Positions 1-7,139 of a stretch of 64,000 bases of DNA are shown piece by piece (positions within the stretch are counted from its first letter, which is position 1; every line of letters starts with the position of its first letter). The notes under the pieces were generated by a model. The model did not search any database. It saw nothing but the letters and a program-made list of their open reading frames with translations, and was not told the origin of the DNA. This stretch comes from Actinomyces oris (GTDB lineage Bacteria; Actinomycetota; Actinomycetes; Actinomycetales; Actinomycetaceae): contig NZ_VICC01000006.1 of NCBI RefSeq assembly GCF_006546825.1, positions 668,873 to 732,872 of the forward strand, in the 5' to 3' direction. The translations under genes and the position numbers were made by a program.

Positions 1-687
1 GGCGGCCTCGGCGGCGTCATGCTCGGCGACCTTCTTCGAGCTGCCGGTGCCCTGCCCCAGGACCTCGCCGTCAACGATGGCACTGGCGGTGAAGACCCGC
101 TGGTGATCGGGGCCGGTTCCGGTGACCTCGTAGGCGGGGTTGCCGAGCTGGTGGACGGCGGTGAGCTCCTGGAGGCTCGTCTTCCAGTCCAAGCCCGCGC
201 CGCGGGTGCGGGCAGAGTCCAGGAAGCGGGAGACGAGCCGGGTGACGACAGTGCGGGTCTCCTCCAGGCCGTGGGTGAGGTAGGTGGCGCCGATGAGGGC
301 CTCGACCGTGTCGGACAGGATGGAGTCCTTGTCCCGCCCGCCCGAGAGCGCCTCGCCCTTGCCGAGCTTGATGAACTCCCCCAGTCCCAGGTCGCGGGCG
401 ACGGCGGCCAGGGCCGGCTCGGAGACGGTGGCCGCACGCATTTTGGCGAGCTGGCCCTCGGGGACCTCCGGGTGGGTGCGGTAAAGGTACTCGGTGACGA
501 TGATGCCCAGGACGGAGTCGCCCAGGAACTCCAGGCGCTCGTTGGTGGGCAGGCCGCCGTTCTCGTGGGCGTAGGAGCGGTGGGTCAGGGCCAGGTCGAG
601 CAGGTCGGCATCGATGCTCGGCCCCCAGCGGTAGACGAGGGCCTCGGTGTCGGTGCGCGCGGGCGGGGCGCTGCGGCGCTTGGCCAT
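1..687 (-). CDS. rnc: Ribonuclease III, 3' end cut by window edge
   Basis: Cytoplasmic double-strand-specific endoribonuclease that processes rRNA precursors and structured mRNAs. 229 codons are visible from ATG at 687. The RNase III signature [13 protein letters not shown] lies at residues 49-61 with its acidic catalytic residues. A double-stranded RNA-binding domain begins near residue 163 (DWKTSLQEL) and runs to the edge, ending with the basic [13 protein letters not shown] helix, so only a few residues should be missing. The ATG overlaps the stop of the DUF177 gene as TGATG, so the two are translationally coupled. Start and identity are secure. Confidence 0.95.
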   Translation of the reverse strand, partial: MAKRRSAPPARTDTEALVYRWGPSIDADLLDLALTHRSYAHENGGLPTNERLEFLGDSVLGIIVTEYLYRTHPEVPEGQLAKMRAATVSEPALAAVARDLGLGEFIKLGKGEALSGGRDKDSILSDTVEALIGATYLTHGLEETRTVVTRLVSRFLDSARTRGAGLDWKTSLQELTAVHQLGNPAYEVTGTGPDHQRVFTASAIVDGEVLGQGTGSSKKVAEHDAAEAA

Positions 688-1277
688 CAGGCCTGTTCCT
701 CCCCGCTCGTGGGCGCGTCCTGCTCGCCCTCCTGACCGGTCTCGGTCTCCAGCAGGCCGGCCAGGGCGGACCAGCGCGGGTCAAGGACCTCGTGATGGTG
801 GTCGGCGGGCAGGTCCTCGAGCCGCTTGCCGCAGTCGGGGCACAGTCCGGGGCAGTCGGGGCGGCACAGGGGCTGGAAGGGCAGCGTGGGCACCAGGGCG
901 TCGCGCAGTGCCGGCTCGAGGTCCAGCGTGGTCTCCCCCACCGCCAGGAGGTCCTCTGCCTCCTCATCGCCTTCGGCCCGCTGGGCCTCGATGACCTCGG
1001 GGAAGAGGTAGAGCTCGTCGATCCTCACGCTGCGGTCCTCATCGAGGTCGCGCAGGCAGCGCACGCACTCGCCGTGGACGTGCAGGTCGGCGTCGGCCTG
1101 CGCCAGGACGCCGTCGTCCATGGAGGTCAGGGTGACGTCGAGGGCGAGGTCACTGCCCTCGGGCACGCCGATGACCTCGGTGCCCAGGTCGGCGGGGGCG
1201 GGGGTACGGATCTGCAGGTTCTTGACCGAGCCGGTGGCACGGGGCAGGTCGACGATGTCGACGACGAGTCCTGACAT
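687..1277 (-). CDS. YceD/DUF177 family protein
   Basis: A 196-residue protein of the DUF177 (YceD) family, known in bacteria and plants for a link to large-subunit rRNA. Two cysteine clusters are visible, CVRC near residue 72 and the [12 protein letters not shown] pattern near residue 137, which look like a zinc site; the C-terminus is acidic. The start is the ATG at 1277 because GGAGGAAACC sits directly before it; an upstream in-frame ATG at 1340 lacks such a site. In many bacteria rpmF (L32) separates this gene from rnc, but here the two overlap with no room for it. The molecular role is not settled. Confidence 0.88.
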   Translation of the reverse strand: MSGLVVDIVDLPRATGSVKNLQIRTPAPADLGTEVIGVPEGSDLALDVTLTSMDDGVLAQADADLHVHGECVRCLRDLDEDRSVRIDELYLFPEVIEAQRAEGDEEAEDLLAVGETTLDLEPALRDALVPTLPFQPLCRPDCPGLCPDCGKRLEDLPADHHHEVLDPRWSALAGLLETETGQEGEQDAPTSGEEQA

Positions 1278-1349
1278 GGTTTCCTCCACAGCGGGTTGAC
1301 CGCGCCGCATCCAGCGATGACCGAGGGGCCCAAGCGGCATGATGTCCGC

Positions 1350-1396
1350 GTGATGCCCAGGTGATGTACCAGGTGATGCACCAGGTGATGCACATG
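1350..1396. repeat. Short tandem repeat, about 12-bp unit, four copies
   Basis: Units GTGATGCCCAG, GTGATGTACCAG, GTGATGCACCAG and GTGATGCACATG follow one another, and a degenerate copy precedes them. They lie in the 198-bp gap between the DivIVA-like gene and the DUF177 gene, that is in the probable 5' region of DUF177-rnc. Read on the minus strand the unit is CATCACCTGGTG. No protein is likely to be encoded by it. Function unknown. Confidence 0.85.
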
Positions 1397-1475
1397 GTGC
1401 TGGGCGGCTGGTGGGCGGGGTGATGGACGAGGTGTCTGACGCGAGCGTACCCGGTGGGGCTGCGGCGCCTCTGGT

Positions 1476-2027
1476 TCAGTGGGCGGAGGGGTCCACGGAC
1501 CAGCCCGAGCGACGGCGCACGGGCTCCTGGATCTCCATCGGCTGGCCCGCGCCGTCCCCCAGGCGGCCGGCCAGGACCTCACGGCCGGCACGGATCTGCT
1601 CGGCGACCTTGGCGACCTCGGCCTCCAGGGAGGCCAGGGTGCGGTCGGAGTACTCATCGGCCCCGTGACGCAGGGAGGCGGCCTTGTCCTCCGCCGCGGC
1701 CACGATGCTGTCAGCCCGGTCATTGGCCATGCGCACGATGTTCTCCCCGGCCACGAGCCGCTCGGACTCCTCCTGGGCGTACTGGACGAGCCGTTCGGAC
1801 TCGGCCCGCCCCTCAGCCAGGACGGCGTCGGCATCGGCGACGATCTTCTCGGCACGGCGAACGGCGCTCGGGACCGCGTCACGAGCCCGGTCGATGAGGT
1901 GCAGGGCGTTCTCCCGGTTGACGATCGCCGAGGCGCTCATCGGCATGGATCGGGCGTTGCTGATGAGCTCGTCGAGCTCATCGAGGATGCGCAGCAGGTC
2001 GTCTCCGGCATCGCGGCTGGTCGTCAC
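1476..2027 (-). CDS. sepIVA: DivIVA-like coiled-coil septation protein (SepIVA type)
   Basis: A 183-residue, almost wholly alpha-helical protein. It opens with a short acidic helix (DDLLRILDELDELI) followed by a long heptad-rich, Ala/Glu/Arg-rich coiled coil to about residue 155 and a short polar tail. It has no enzymatic motif and no membrane segment. The position next to coaD, DUF177 and rnc matches the mycobacterial SepIVA gene (Rv2927c), a DivIVA-domain protein needed for septation and cell-envelope growth. The GTG start at 2027 overlaps the coaD stop as GTGA, so it is co-translated with coaD. The family assignment rests on fold pattern and context; the name is less certain. Confidence 0.75.
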   Translation of the reverse strand: MTTSRDAGDDLLRILDELDELISNARSMPMSASAIVNRENALHLIDRARDAVPSAVRRAEKIVADADAVLAEGRAESERLVQYAQEESERLVAGENIVRMANDRADSIVAAAEDKAASLRHGADEYSDRTLASLEAEVAKVAEQIRAGREVLAGRLGDGAGQPMEIQEPVRRRSGWSVDPSAH

Positions 2028-2611
2028 GGTAGGTCCTCTCGAGTGTGGTCGGCGCCGACGAAGCGGCTTGGCGGGGTCCCGGGCGGGACGAGTCCTGAGT
2101 CGACGCCGTCGTGAGCCGCAGACCCGGGGGCCTGAGCCAGCCGGACCGCCAGGGCGTGGGCCACAGCGGGCGGGACGAGGGCGGAGACGTCCCGGCCATA
2201 GCCGGCGACGTCCTTGACGAGGGAGGAGGAGATGTGCGCGTAGGCGGCGGACGCGGGCAGGAAGACCGTCTCGGGCGCCCCCATGTCGCGGTTGAGCAGG
2301 GCCATGGGCAGCTCGGCGTCCAGGTCGCTGCCGTTGCGCAGGCCCTTGATGATGGCGCTCGCACCGCGCCGGCTGCAGTAGTCGGCCAGGAGCCCGGGGA
2401 CGATGTCCACCTCGACTCCGGGCAGGTGGGAGGTGGCCTCCCTGGCCAGGCGGAGGCGTTCGTGGGCGTCGAGCAGGTGGCGCCCGGCCTTGGCGGCGTT
2501 GTGGGCGATCCCGATGACGACGACGTCGAAGAGCGTGGTCGCACGGTCGGCGATGTCGACGTGCCCCAGGGTGAGGGGATCGAAGCTTCCGGGGTAGACG
2601 GCCAGGCTCAT
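2024..2611 (-). CDS. coaD: Pantetheine-phosphate adenylyltransferase
   Basis: Transfers AMP from ATP to 4'-phosphopantetheine, the penultimate step of coenzyme A synthesis, in the cytoplasm. The N-terminal nucleotidyltransferase motif reads YPGSFDPLTLGHVDI (residues 6-20, with the conserved GH), and the C-terminal ISSSLVKDVA motif is present near residue 127. At 195 residues it is longer than the usual 160 or so; the last 35 residues are a Pro/Gly-rich tail not needed for the fold. ATG at 2611 has a TAGCGT hexamer six bases upstream and no Shine-Dalgarno, suggesting a leaderless mRNA. It heads the coaD-sepIVA pair. Confidence 0.95.
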   Translation of the reverse strand: MSLAVYPGSFDPLTLGHVDIADRATTLFDVVVIGIAHNAAKAGRHLLDAHERLRLAREATSHLPGVEVDIVPGLLADYCSRRGASAIIKGLRNGSDLDAELPMALLNRDMGAPETVFLPASAAYAHISSSLVKDVAGYGRDVSALVPPAVAHALAVRLAQAPGSAAHDGVDSGLVPPGTPPSRFVGADHTREDLP

Positions 2612-2623
2612 ACGGTCACGCTA
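2612..2623 (-). promoter_or_regulatory. Leaderless promoter -10 for coaD
   Basis: TAGCGT (2623-2618) is followed by six bases and the coaD ATG. There is no Shine-Dalgarno. The spacing puts the transcription start at or within a base or two of the start codon. Confidence 0.6.
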
Positions 2624-2713
2624 CTGGTTGGGCCCACCGCCGTGCGGGACGCGCGCCGCACCACCCTCGCCAGCACGCCAACGCGGCACCCCGGAGTCCT
2701 GGGGCGGCGCTGC

Positions 2714-2725
2714 TATATTTCCCTT
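2714..2725 (+). promoter_or_regulatory. Leaderless promoter -10 for the lacI-type regulator
   Basis: TATATT at 2714-2719 is an unusually AT-rich -10 box for this DNA. Six bases later comes GTG at 2726, where LacI-family homology begins. No ribosome-binding site is present. Confidence 0.7.
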
Positions 2726-3724
2726 GTGTCCACACGCGTGACCCTCAGTGACGTGGCCGAGGCAGTCGGAGTCTCAGCGCAGACCGTCTCCCGCGTACTC
2801 AACAACCACCCGTCGGTCCGTCCCGAGACACGTCAGAAGGTTCTGGCGGCCGTTCAGGCACTGGGTTACGAGCCGAACCTCGCCGCCCGCTCACTGGCCT
2901 CGGGCTCCTCCGGGGCGGTGGGAATCCTGCTGACTGCCGGGCTGTCGCACGGGATGGCCTCCACCTTCTCCGCGATCGCCAGGGCGGTGCGCGAGCGGGG
3001 GGACACCTTCGTCCTGGCCACTGCCGAGGGAAGCGACCCGGAGTCCGTGCGACAGGCACTGGCTCACCTGCACGGTCACCGCGTGGCGACCATCGTGGTC
3101 CTGGCCCAGCGCGCCGACGTCCTGACCATCCTCTCCTCCCAGCGCCACCGCGGTCCGGTCGTGGTCATCATCGCGGGTCAGCACGAGTTCGCCGAGCTGG
3201 CCACCGTCTCCATCGACCAGGCCCTGGGAGCCAGGCTGGCAACCGAGCATCTTCTGGCTCAGGGGCGCAGCCGCCTGCTGCATGTCACCGGGGACCTGTC
3301 CTGGCAGGACGCCTCGGAGCGGCTGGCCGCCTACCAGTCGGTGTGCGCGCAGGCCGGGATCCTCGGTCGCTGGGTGGGCACGGACGCCTGGACGGGAGAG
3401 GCCGGGGCCAAGGTCGCCAGGCGCCTGCTCGACAGCGGTCTGCCCGACGCCGTCTTCGCCGCCAACGATGACATCGCCCTGGGGCTGTGCCATGAGCTGC
3501 TCGCCGCCGGCGTGAGGATCCCCGACGACGTCGCCGTCGTCGGCTTCGATGACATCCCCCTGGCACGTTGGGCGACCCCGTCCCTGTCCAGCGTCACGCA
3601 GGACTTCGACGCCCTGGGACGGGCCGCACTGAGCCTGTCCGACGAGATCGTCGAGGGCGCCCCCGCCCGCAGTGTCCGCCTGGAGCCAACGCTCGTCGTC
3701 AGGGCGACATCAACCAAGGCCTAG
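2726..3724 (+). CDS. LacI-family transcriptional regulator of the fucose cluster
   Basis: A 332-residue LacI/GalR repressor. The N-terminal helix-turn-helix reads VTLSDVAEAVGVSAQTVSRVL, followed by the hinge region ending in LGYEPNLAARSL near residue 57. The rest is a type-I periplasmic-binding-protein-like effector domain with the usual ANDDIALG and VGFDDIPLARW motifs. I chose GTG at 2726 because the HTH begins there and a TATATT hexamer lies six bases upstream. It sits at the end of the fucose cluster, convergent with fucP. By position it most likely controls that cluster through the two 16-bp operators between fucI and fucA, with L-fucose or a pathway intermediate as effector; both are inferences. 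Confidence 0.88.
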   Translation: MSTRVTLSDVAEAVGVSAQTVSRVLNNHPSVRPETRQKVLAAVQALGYEPNLAARSLASGSSGAVGILLTAGLSHGMASTFSAIARAVRERGDTFVLATAEGSDPESVRQALAHLHGHRVATIVVLAQRADVLTILSSQRHRGPVVVIIAGQHEFAELATVSIDQALGARLATEHLLAQGRSRLLHVTGDLSWQDASERLAAYQSVCAQAGILGRWVGTDAWTGEAGAKVARRLLDSGLPDAVFAANDDIALGLCHELLAAGVRIPDDVAVVGFDDIPLARWATPSLSSVTQDFDALGRAALSLSDEIVEGAPARSVRLEPTLVVRATSTKA

Positions 3725-3775
3725 CGCCGGCGATCACCTTTCCAGGCGGGCCCACTGGACCCACTGGGCCTGCGA

Positions 3776-3817
3776 AGCTCTGCACGCCCGGCTCGTACTG
3801 AGTGGGCGCACAGAGCT
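3776..3817. terminator. Stem-loop between convergent regulator gene and fucP
   Basis: AGCTCTGCACGCCC (3776-3789) pairs with GGGCGCACAGAGCT (3804-3817), 12 of 14 positions, around a 14-base loop. It lies between two convergent stops, so it could terminate both transcripts. There is no long T-run, which is common in this kind of genome. Confidence 0.5.
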
Positions 3818-3836
3818 CCGAGGTAAGAGGCGACCG

Positions 3837-5165
3837 TCAGGAGGCGCTGACGGGCCTGGGCGTGCGCAGCGTGTAGACCCCGTAGGCGGCCACCACCACA
3901 AAGCACCCGGCTACCGTGATGTAAGACACCGCAGGAGACGTCTTGTCCATGATGTAGCTCTGCACCAGAGGCATGGTGGCTCCGCCGATGATGGCCATAA
4001 CCAGGCCAGCGGCCCCGAACTTAGTGTCCTCCCCCAGCCCAAGGAGGGCCTCGCCGTAGATAGTGGGGAACAGCAGGGAGATGCACGCCGACAGGGAGAC
4101 AATGGCCAGCACCCCCAGAATGTTGACGCTCACCATGGCGAACAGGGACAGGCCGACCCCGAGGGAGCACATGAACAGAAGCAGCTTTCGTGCGTCATAC
4201 CGCCCCATGAGACCCACCATGAGGAACCGGAAGACCAGGAAGACGATGAGACTCGCCTGCAACCAGTATCCGGCGATCTTGTCCGACACCCCCAGGGCAT
4301 CTGTGACGTAGTGCAGGGTGTAGGTCCAGATACAGGTCTGGGCGGAGACGTTGAAGTACTGCGCCACCACCCCGAAGCTGTAGCGCTTATTGCGCAGCAG
4401 GCGCGCGAGCCTGCCCGGCCCGCCGCTGTCACCCGCAGCCGATTCCACCGGCCTTTCCACGACCTTGACCCGGCCGATCATGACGGCCAGCAGGATGTAG
4501 AGGAGCCCGAGGGCGACATAGGGACCCATGACCGCCTTGAGCTCTGCGCTCTGGGTGGCCAGCAGCACCTCGTGGCTCATGGCCTTGCGCTGCTCGGCGG
4601 TGGCCGGGTTCACCTTGGGCAGGATGAGTAGGGCGGCCAGCAGCACCCCCAGATTGGAGCCGATGGGGTTGAATGCCTGCGCGAAGTTGAGGCGCCGAGT
4701 GGCATTGCGCTCCGGCCCCATCGACATGACGAAGGGGTTGGCACTGGTCTCCAGAATGGACAGGCCGGCAGCCAGGGTGAACAGGGCGGTCAGGAACACC
4801 GAGTAGGTCATGACGTAGGCCGCGGGGATGAACAGGAGCCCGCCGGTTCCCGCCAGCACCAGCCCGATGAGGACGCCGCCCTTGTAGCCCAGGCGGCTGT
4901 TGATGAAGGCCGCCGGGATCGCCAGGCAGAAGTAGGCCCCGTAGTAGGCGGACTGCACCAAGGAGGACTGGAAGTTGTTCATGGAGAACACGGAGCGGAA
5001 GACCTTGACCAGAGGATCGGTCATGTTTCCGGCCAGGCCCCAGGCGGCGAAGCAGGAGACCAGCAGACAGAAGGGCAGCACCATGCCGGGATACAGGAAC
5101 CCCCGCTTGGCCGGCCCCTCCCGAACGGGAGCCTCCTCAGCCACGGACTCACGGATCGCAGTCAT
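3837..5165 (-). CDS. fucP: L-fucose:H+ symporter (MFS, FucP type)
   Basis: A 442-residue inner-membrane transporter with about twelve hydrophobic segments, beginning at FLYPGMVLPFCLLVSCFAAWG. The FHS/FucP family features are visible: NFQSSLVQSAYYGAYF in helix 2, GLSILETSANPF in helix 4, and RLNFAQAFNPIGSNLG after it, all near-diagnostic for fucose permeases. It imports L-fucose with protons. ATG at 5165 overlaps the fucU stop as TGATG; a GTG one codon earlier (5168) is equally compatible. It is the last gene of the fucI-fucK-fucU-fucP unit. Confidence 0.92.
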   Translation of the reverse strand: MTAIRESVAEEAPVREGPAKRGFLYPGMVLPFCLLVSCFAAWGLAGNMTDPLVKVFRSVFSMNNFQSSLVQSAYYGAYFCLAIPAAFINSRLGYKGGVLIGLVLAGTGGLLFIPAAYVMTYSVFLTALFTLAAGLSILETSANPFVMSMGPERNATRRLNFAQAFNPIGSNLGVLLAALLILPKVNPATAEQRKAMSHEVLLATQSAELKAVMGPYVALGLLYILLAVMIGRVKVVERPVESAAGDSGGPGRLARLLRNKRYSFGVVAQYFNVSAQTCIWTYTLHYVTDALGVSDKIAGYWLQASLIVFLVFRFLMVGLMGRYDARKLLLFMCSLGVGLSLFAMVSVNILGVLAIVSLSACISLLFPTIYGEALLGLGEDTKFGAAGLVMAIIGGATMPLVQSYIMDKTSPAVSYITVAGCFVVVAAYGVYTLRTPRPVSAS

Positions 5166-5593
5166 CACAGCACGCCCTTCTTGAGAATGAGATTGCCGTA
5201 CAGGGCGGTCTCCCCGGTGAGGACAACGGCGTAGACGCTGGGGGTGTAGTCGTAGAAGGCCATGCGCTCAATCGTCTTGACGCTCACCGGTCCGGCATCC
5301 TTCTCGGCCTCGTTCCAGATCTCCTCGTAGACGTCCCACACCGGAGGCCGAGGGTCATCGCCCACCGTCTCCATGAGGGCCACCTGGTAGCTGCTGTAGC
5401 GGTCCAGGGGCATGAGCGTGAGGATGGACCGCAGCAGGTCGGGGATCCCCAAGCCGTCGGCTCGCACTGTAGTGGGGTGGAGGTGGTGCCCGGGGAAGTT
5501 CGCATCGGCCAGGAGAATCTCATCCCCATGGCCCATCTCGAGCAGGATCTTGACGAGTTCGGGTGACAGGTTGGCGGGAATGTTGCGGAGCAT
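5165..5593 (-). CDS. fucU: L-fucose mutarotase (FucU/RbsD family)
   Basis: Interconverts alpha and beta anomers of L-fucose so that the isomerase receives its preferred form. At 142 residues it matches the family length. The signature MGHGDEILLADANFPG (residues 20-35) holds the catalytic histidine, and the C-terminal TGETALYGNLILKKGVL strand is typical. A clear ribosome-binding site (AAAGGAG) precedes ATG at 5593. It is followed without a gap by fucP and preceded by the sugar kinase gene after 64 bases. The sequence favours the FucU branch over RbsD, and the neighbourhood confirms it. Confidence 0.93.
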   Translation of the reverse strand: MLRNIPANLSPELVKILLEMGHGDEILLADANFPGHHLHPTTVRADGLGIPDLLRSILTLMPLDRYSSYQVALMETVGDDPRPPVWDVYEEIWNEAEKDAGPVSVKTIERMAFYDYTPSVYAVVLTGETALYGNLILKKGVL

Positions 5594-5657
5594 CGTTGCT
5601 CCTTTCGTGTGGTGGGTGTTCAGTTCAATGTGTGGTTACGCTCGACGTGCCTGGCGG

Positions 5658-7127
5658 TCAGTCGGCGGTGGCGTTGCCCAGCCGTTCCCGCATGGCGTCG
5701 AAGGCGCCGGGATCGGCGATGGTCCCGGAGGCCTCGACCTCCACGGAGCCGATGCTGCGGCGCAGCACCTCACCGCGAGCACTCGGGCCGAGGACCTCGG
5801 CGGCCTCGAGCTGGGCGAGGATGTTGCCCAGGGCACTGGCCTCCGGCGTGCCCACGATGACCTGGCGGTGGCAGGCCGCCGCCGTCATGGCCGGCAGGAG
5901 GCTGTTGCGAGCCCCGCCTCCCACCAGGTGGATCGGTGCCGCCGGGTCCAGCTGGTCGCCGACGACGTCCTGCAGCCCCTGGGCGTAGGCGGCGTGGGCG
6001 CAGGCGAGCGACTCGAGGATGAGCCGGACCGTCTGCGCCGGCCCCTCGGGAGCCACCTTGTAGTGACTGCGGCACCACTGGGCGATCTTGGCCGGCATGT
6101 CGCCGGGACTGGCGAAGAGCTCATCATCGGGGTCGATGACGACCCCGAGGGAGGCGCAGTCTCCCGCCGCCTCGACCAGCGCACCGGTGTCGGGCTCGTT
6201 CCAGGCTCGCTGGCACTCCTGGAGCAGCCAGAAGCCGGTGAGGTTGCGCAGCAGCCGGATGCCTCCGTCAGTGCGCACCTCGTTGGTCAGTCCGGCCCAC
6301 AGCGCCGCTGCGTCCAGGACGGGGCTGGGAACCGCCGCCCCGATGAGGCTCCAGGATCCTGAGGAGATGAACAGGCGCACCTCGTCACCAGCCAGACCGA
6401 GCGCATGGACGGCGCAGGCGGTGTCGTGCCCGCCGGGACGCACGATGGTGATCCCCTCCGGGGTCGTCCCGGCCACCGTGGCGTCGTCGACGAGCGGGGG
6501 CATCCACCCCTCAGGAATCCCGGTGGCCTGGAGCACGCGAGCCGACCACTCTCGCGCCCCCGGTGAGGCGAGCCCCGTGGTCGAGGCGATCGCCCGCCCC
6601 GCCTGCACGGGAGCCCCGAGCAGGTGGGCCACGAGGTCGGGCAGGGGCAGGAAGCGATCCACCCGATCGATGAGGTCGGGCTCCTGCCTCAGGTCCGCGT
6701 AGAGCTGGTAGACCGTGTTGATCTGCTGGGGCAGGATGCCGGTCTCCCGCCAGGCGGCCTCCACAGGGAGGGCCCGGTCCAGGTCCGCGGCCCAGCGGGC
6801 CATGCGCCGGTCCCGGTAGGCACGCGGGGCGCGCAGCAGCTCTCCGTGGGCGTCGAGCAGGCCGTAGTCGACCCCCCAGGTGTCGATGCCGATGGAGTCG
6901 GGGGCCCGCCCCAGGCGCTGCGTCGCCATGACGATGCTCCGACGAACACCGTCCATGATGCGCTCGAGGTCCCAGGTGAGGGTGCCGTGGTCGTCCACCG
7001 CCTGGTGGTGGAGGCGGAAGACCTCCTCGGTGCTGATGGTGCCCTGCCGGTAGCTTCCCAGGACCGCTCTCACGGAGCTGGAGCCGAGGTCGAGGGCCAG
7101 GGCGTGGTGCTCGTCGGTGCTCGTCAT
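5658..7127 (-). CDS. FGGY sugar kinase, RhaB type, probable L-fuculokinase
   Basis: A 489-residue FGGY kinase predicted to phosphorylate L-fuculose (or a related ketose) at C1 with ATP. Visible are the N-terminal phosphate motif LALDLGSSSVRAVLG (residues 10-24), GIDTWGVDYGLLDAHGE (about residues 79-95), and the C-terminal adenosine-site VGGGARNSLLPAMTA. The DTWGVDYGLLD block and length are those of rhamnulokinase rather than E. coli-type FucK. It stands 12 bases after fucI and before fucU, so L-fuculose is the expected substrate; L-rhamnulose is the alternative. Only a weak ribosome-binding site precedes ATG, consistent with coupling to fucI. Confidence 0.85.
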   Translation of the reverse strand: MTSTDEHHALALDLGSSSVRAVLGSYRQGTISTEEVFRLHHQAVDDHGTLTWDLERIMDGVRRSIVMATQRLGRAPDSIGIDTWGVDYGLLDAHGELLRAPRAYRDRRMARWAADLDRALPVEAAWRETGILPQQINTVYQLYADLRQEPDLIDRVDRFLPLPDLVAHLLGAPVQAGRAIASTTGLASPGAREWSARVLQATGIPEGWMPPLVDDATVAGTTPEGITIVRPGGHDTACAVHALGLAGDEVRLFISSGSWSLIGAAVPSPVLDAAALWAGLTNEVRTDGGIRLLRNLTGFWLLQECQRAWNEPDTGALVEAAGDCASLGVVIDPDDELFASPGDMPAKIAQWCRSHYKVAPEGPAQTVRLILESLACAHAAYAQGLQDVVGDQLDPAAPIHLVGGGARNSLLPAMTAAACHRQVIVGTPEASALGNILAQLEAAEVLGPSARGEVLRRSIGSVEVEASGTIADPGAFDAMRERLGNATAD

Positions 7128-7139
7128 GGCGGCGCCCCG

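Noticed and set aside
1150..1395. A small peptide encoded by the 12-bp repeat (MCITWCITWYITW start)
   Set aside because: It is the translation of the tandem repeat running into the DUF177 gene in another frame; no ribosome-binding site or conservation is apparent.
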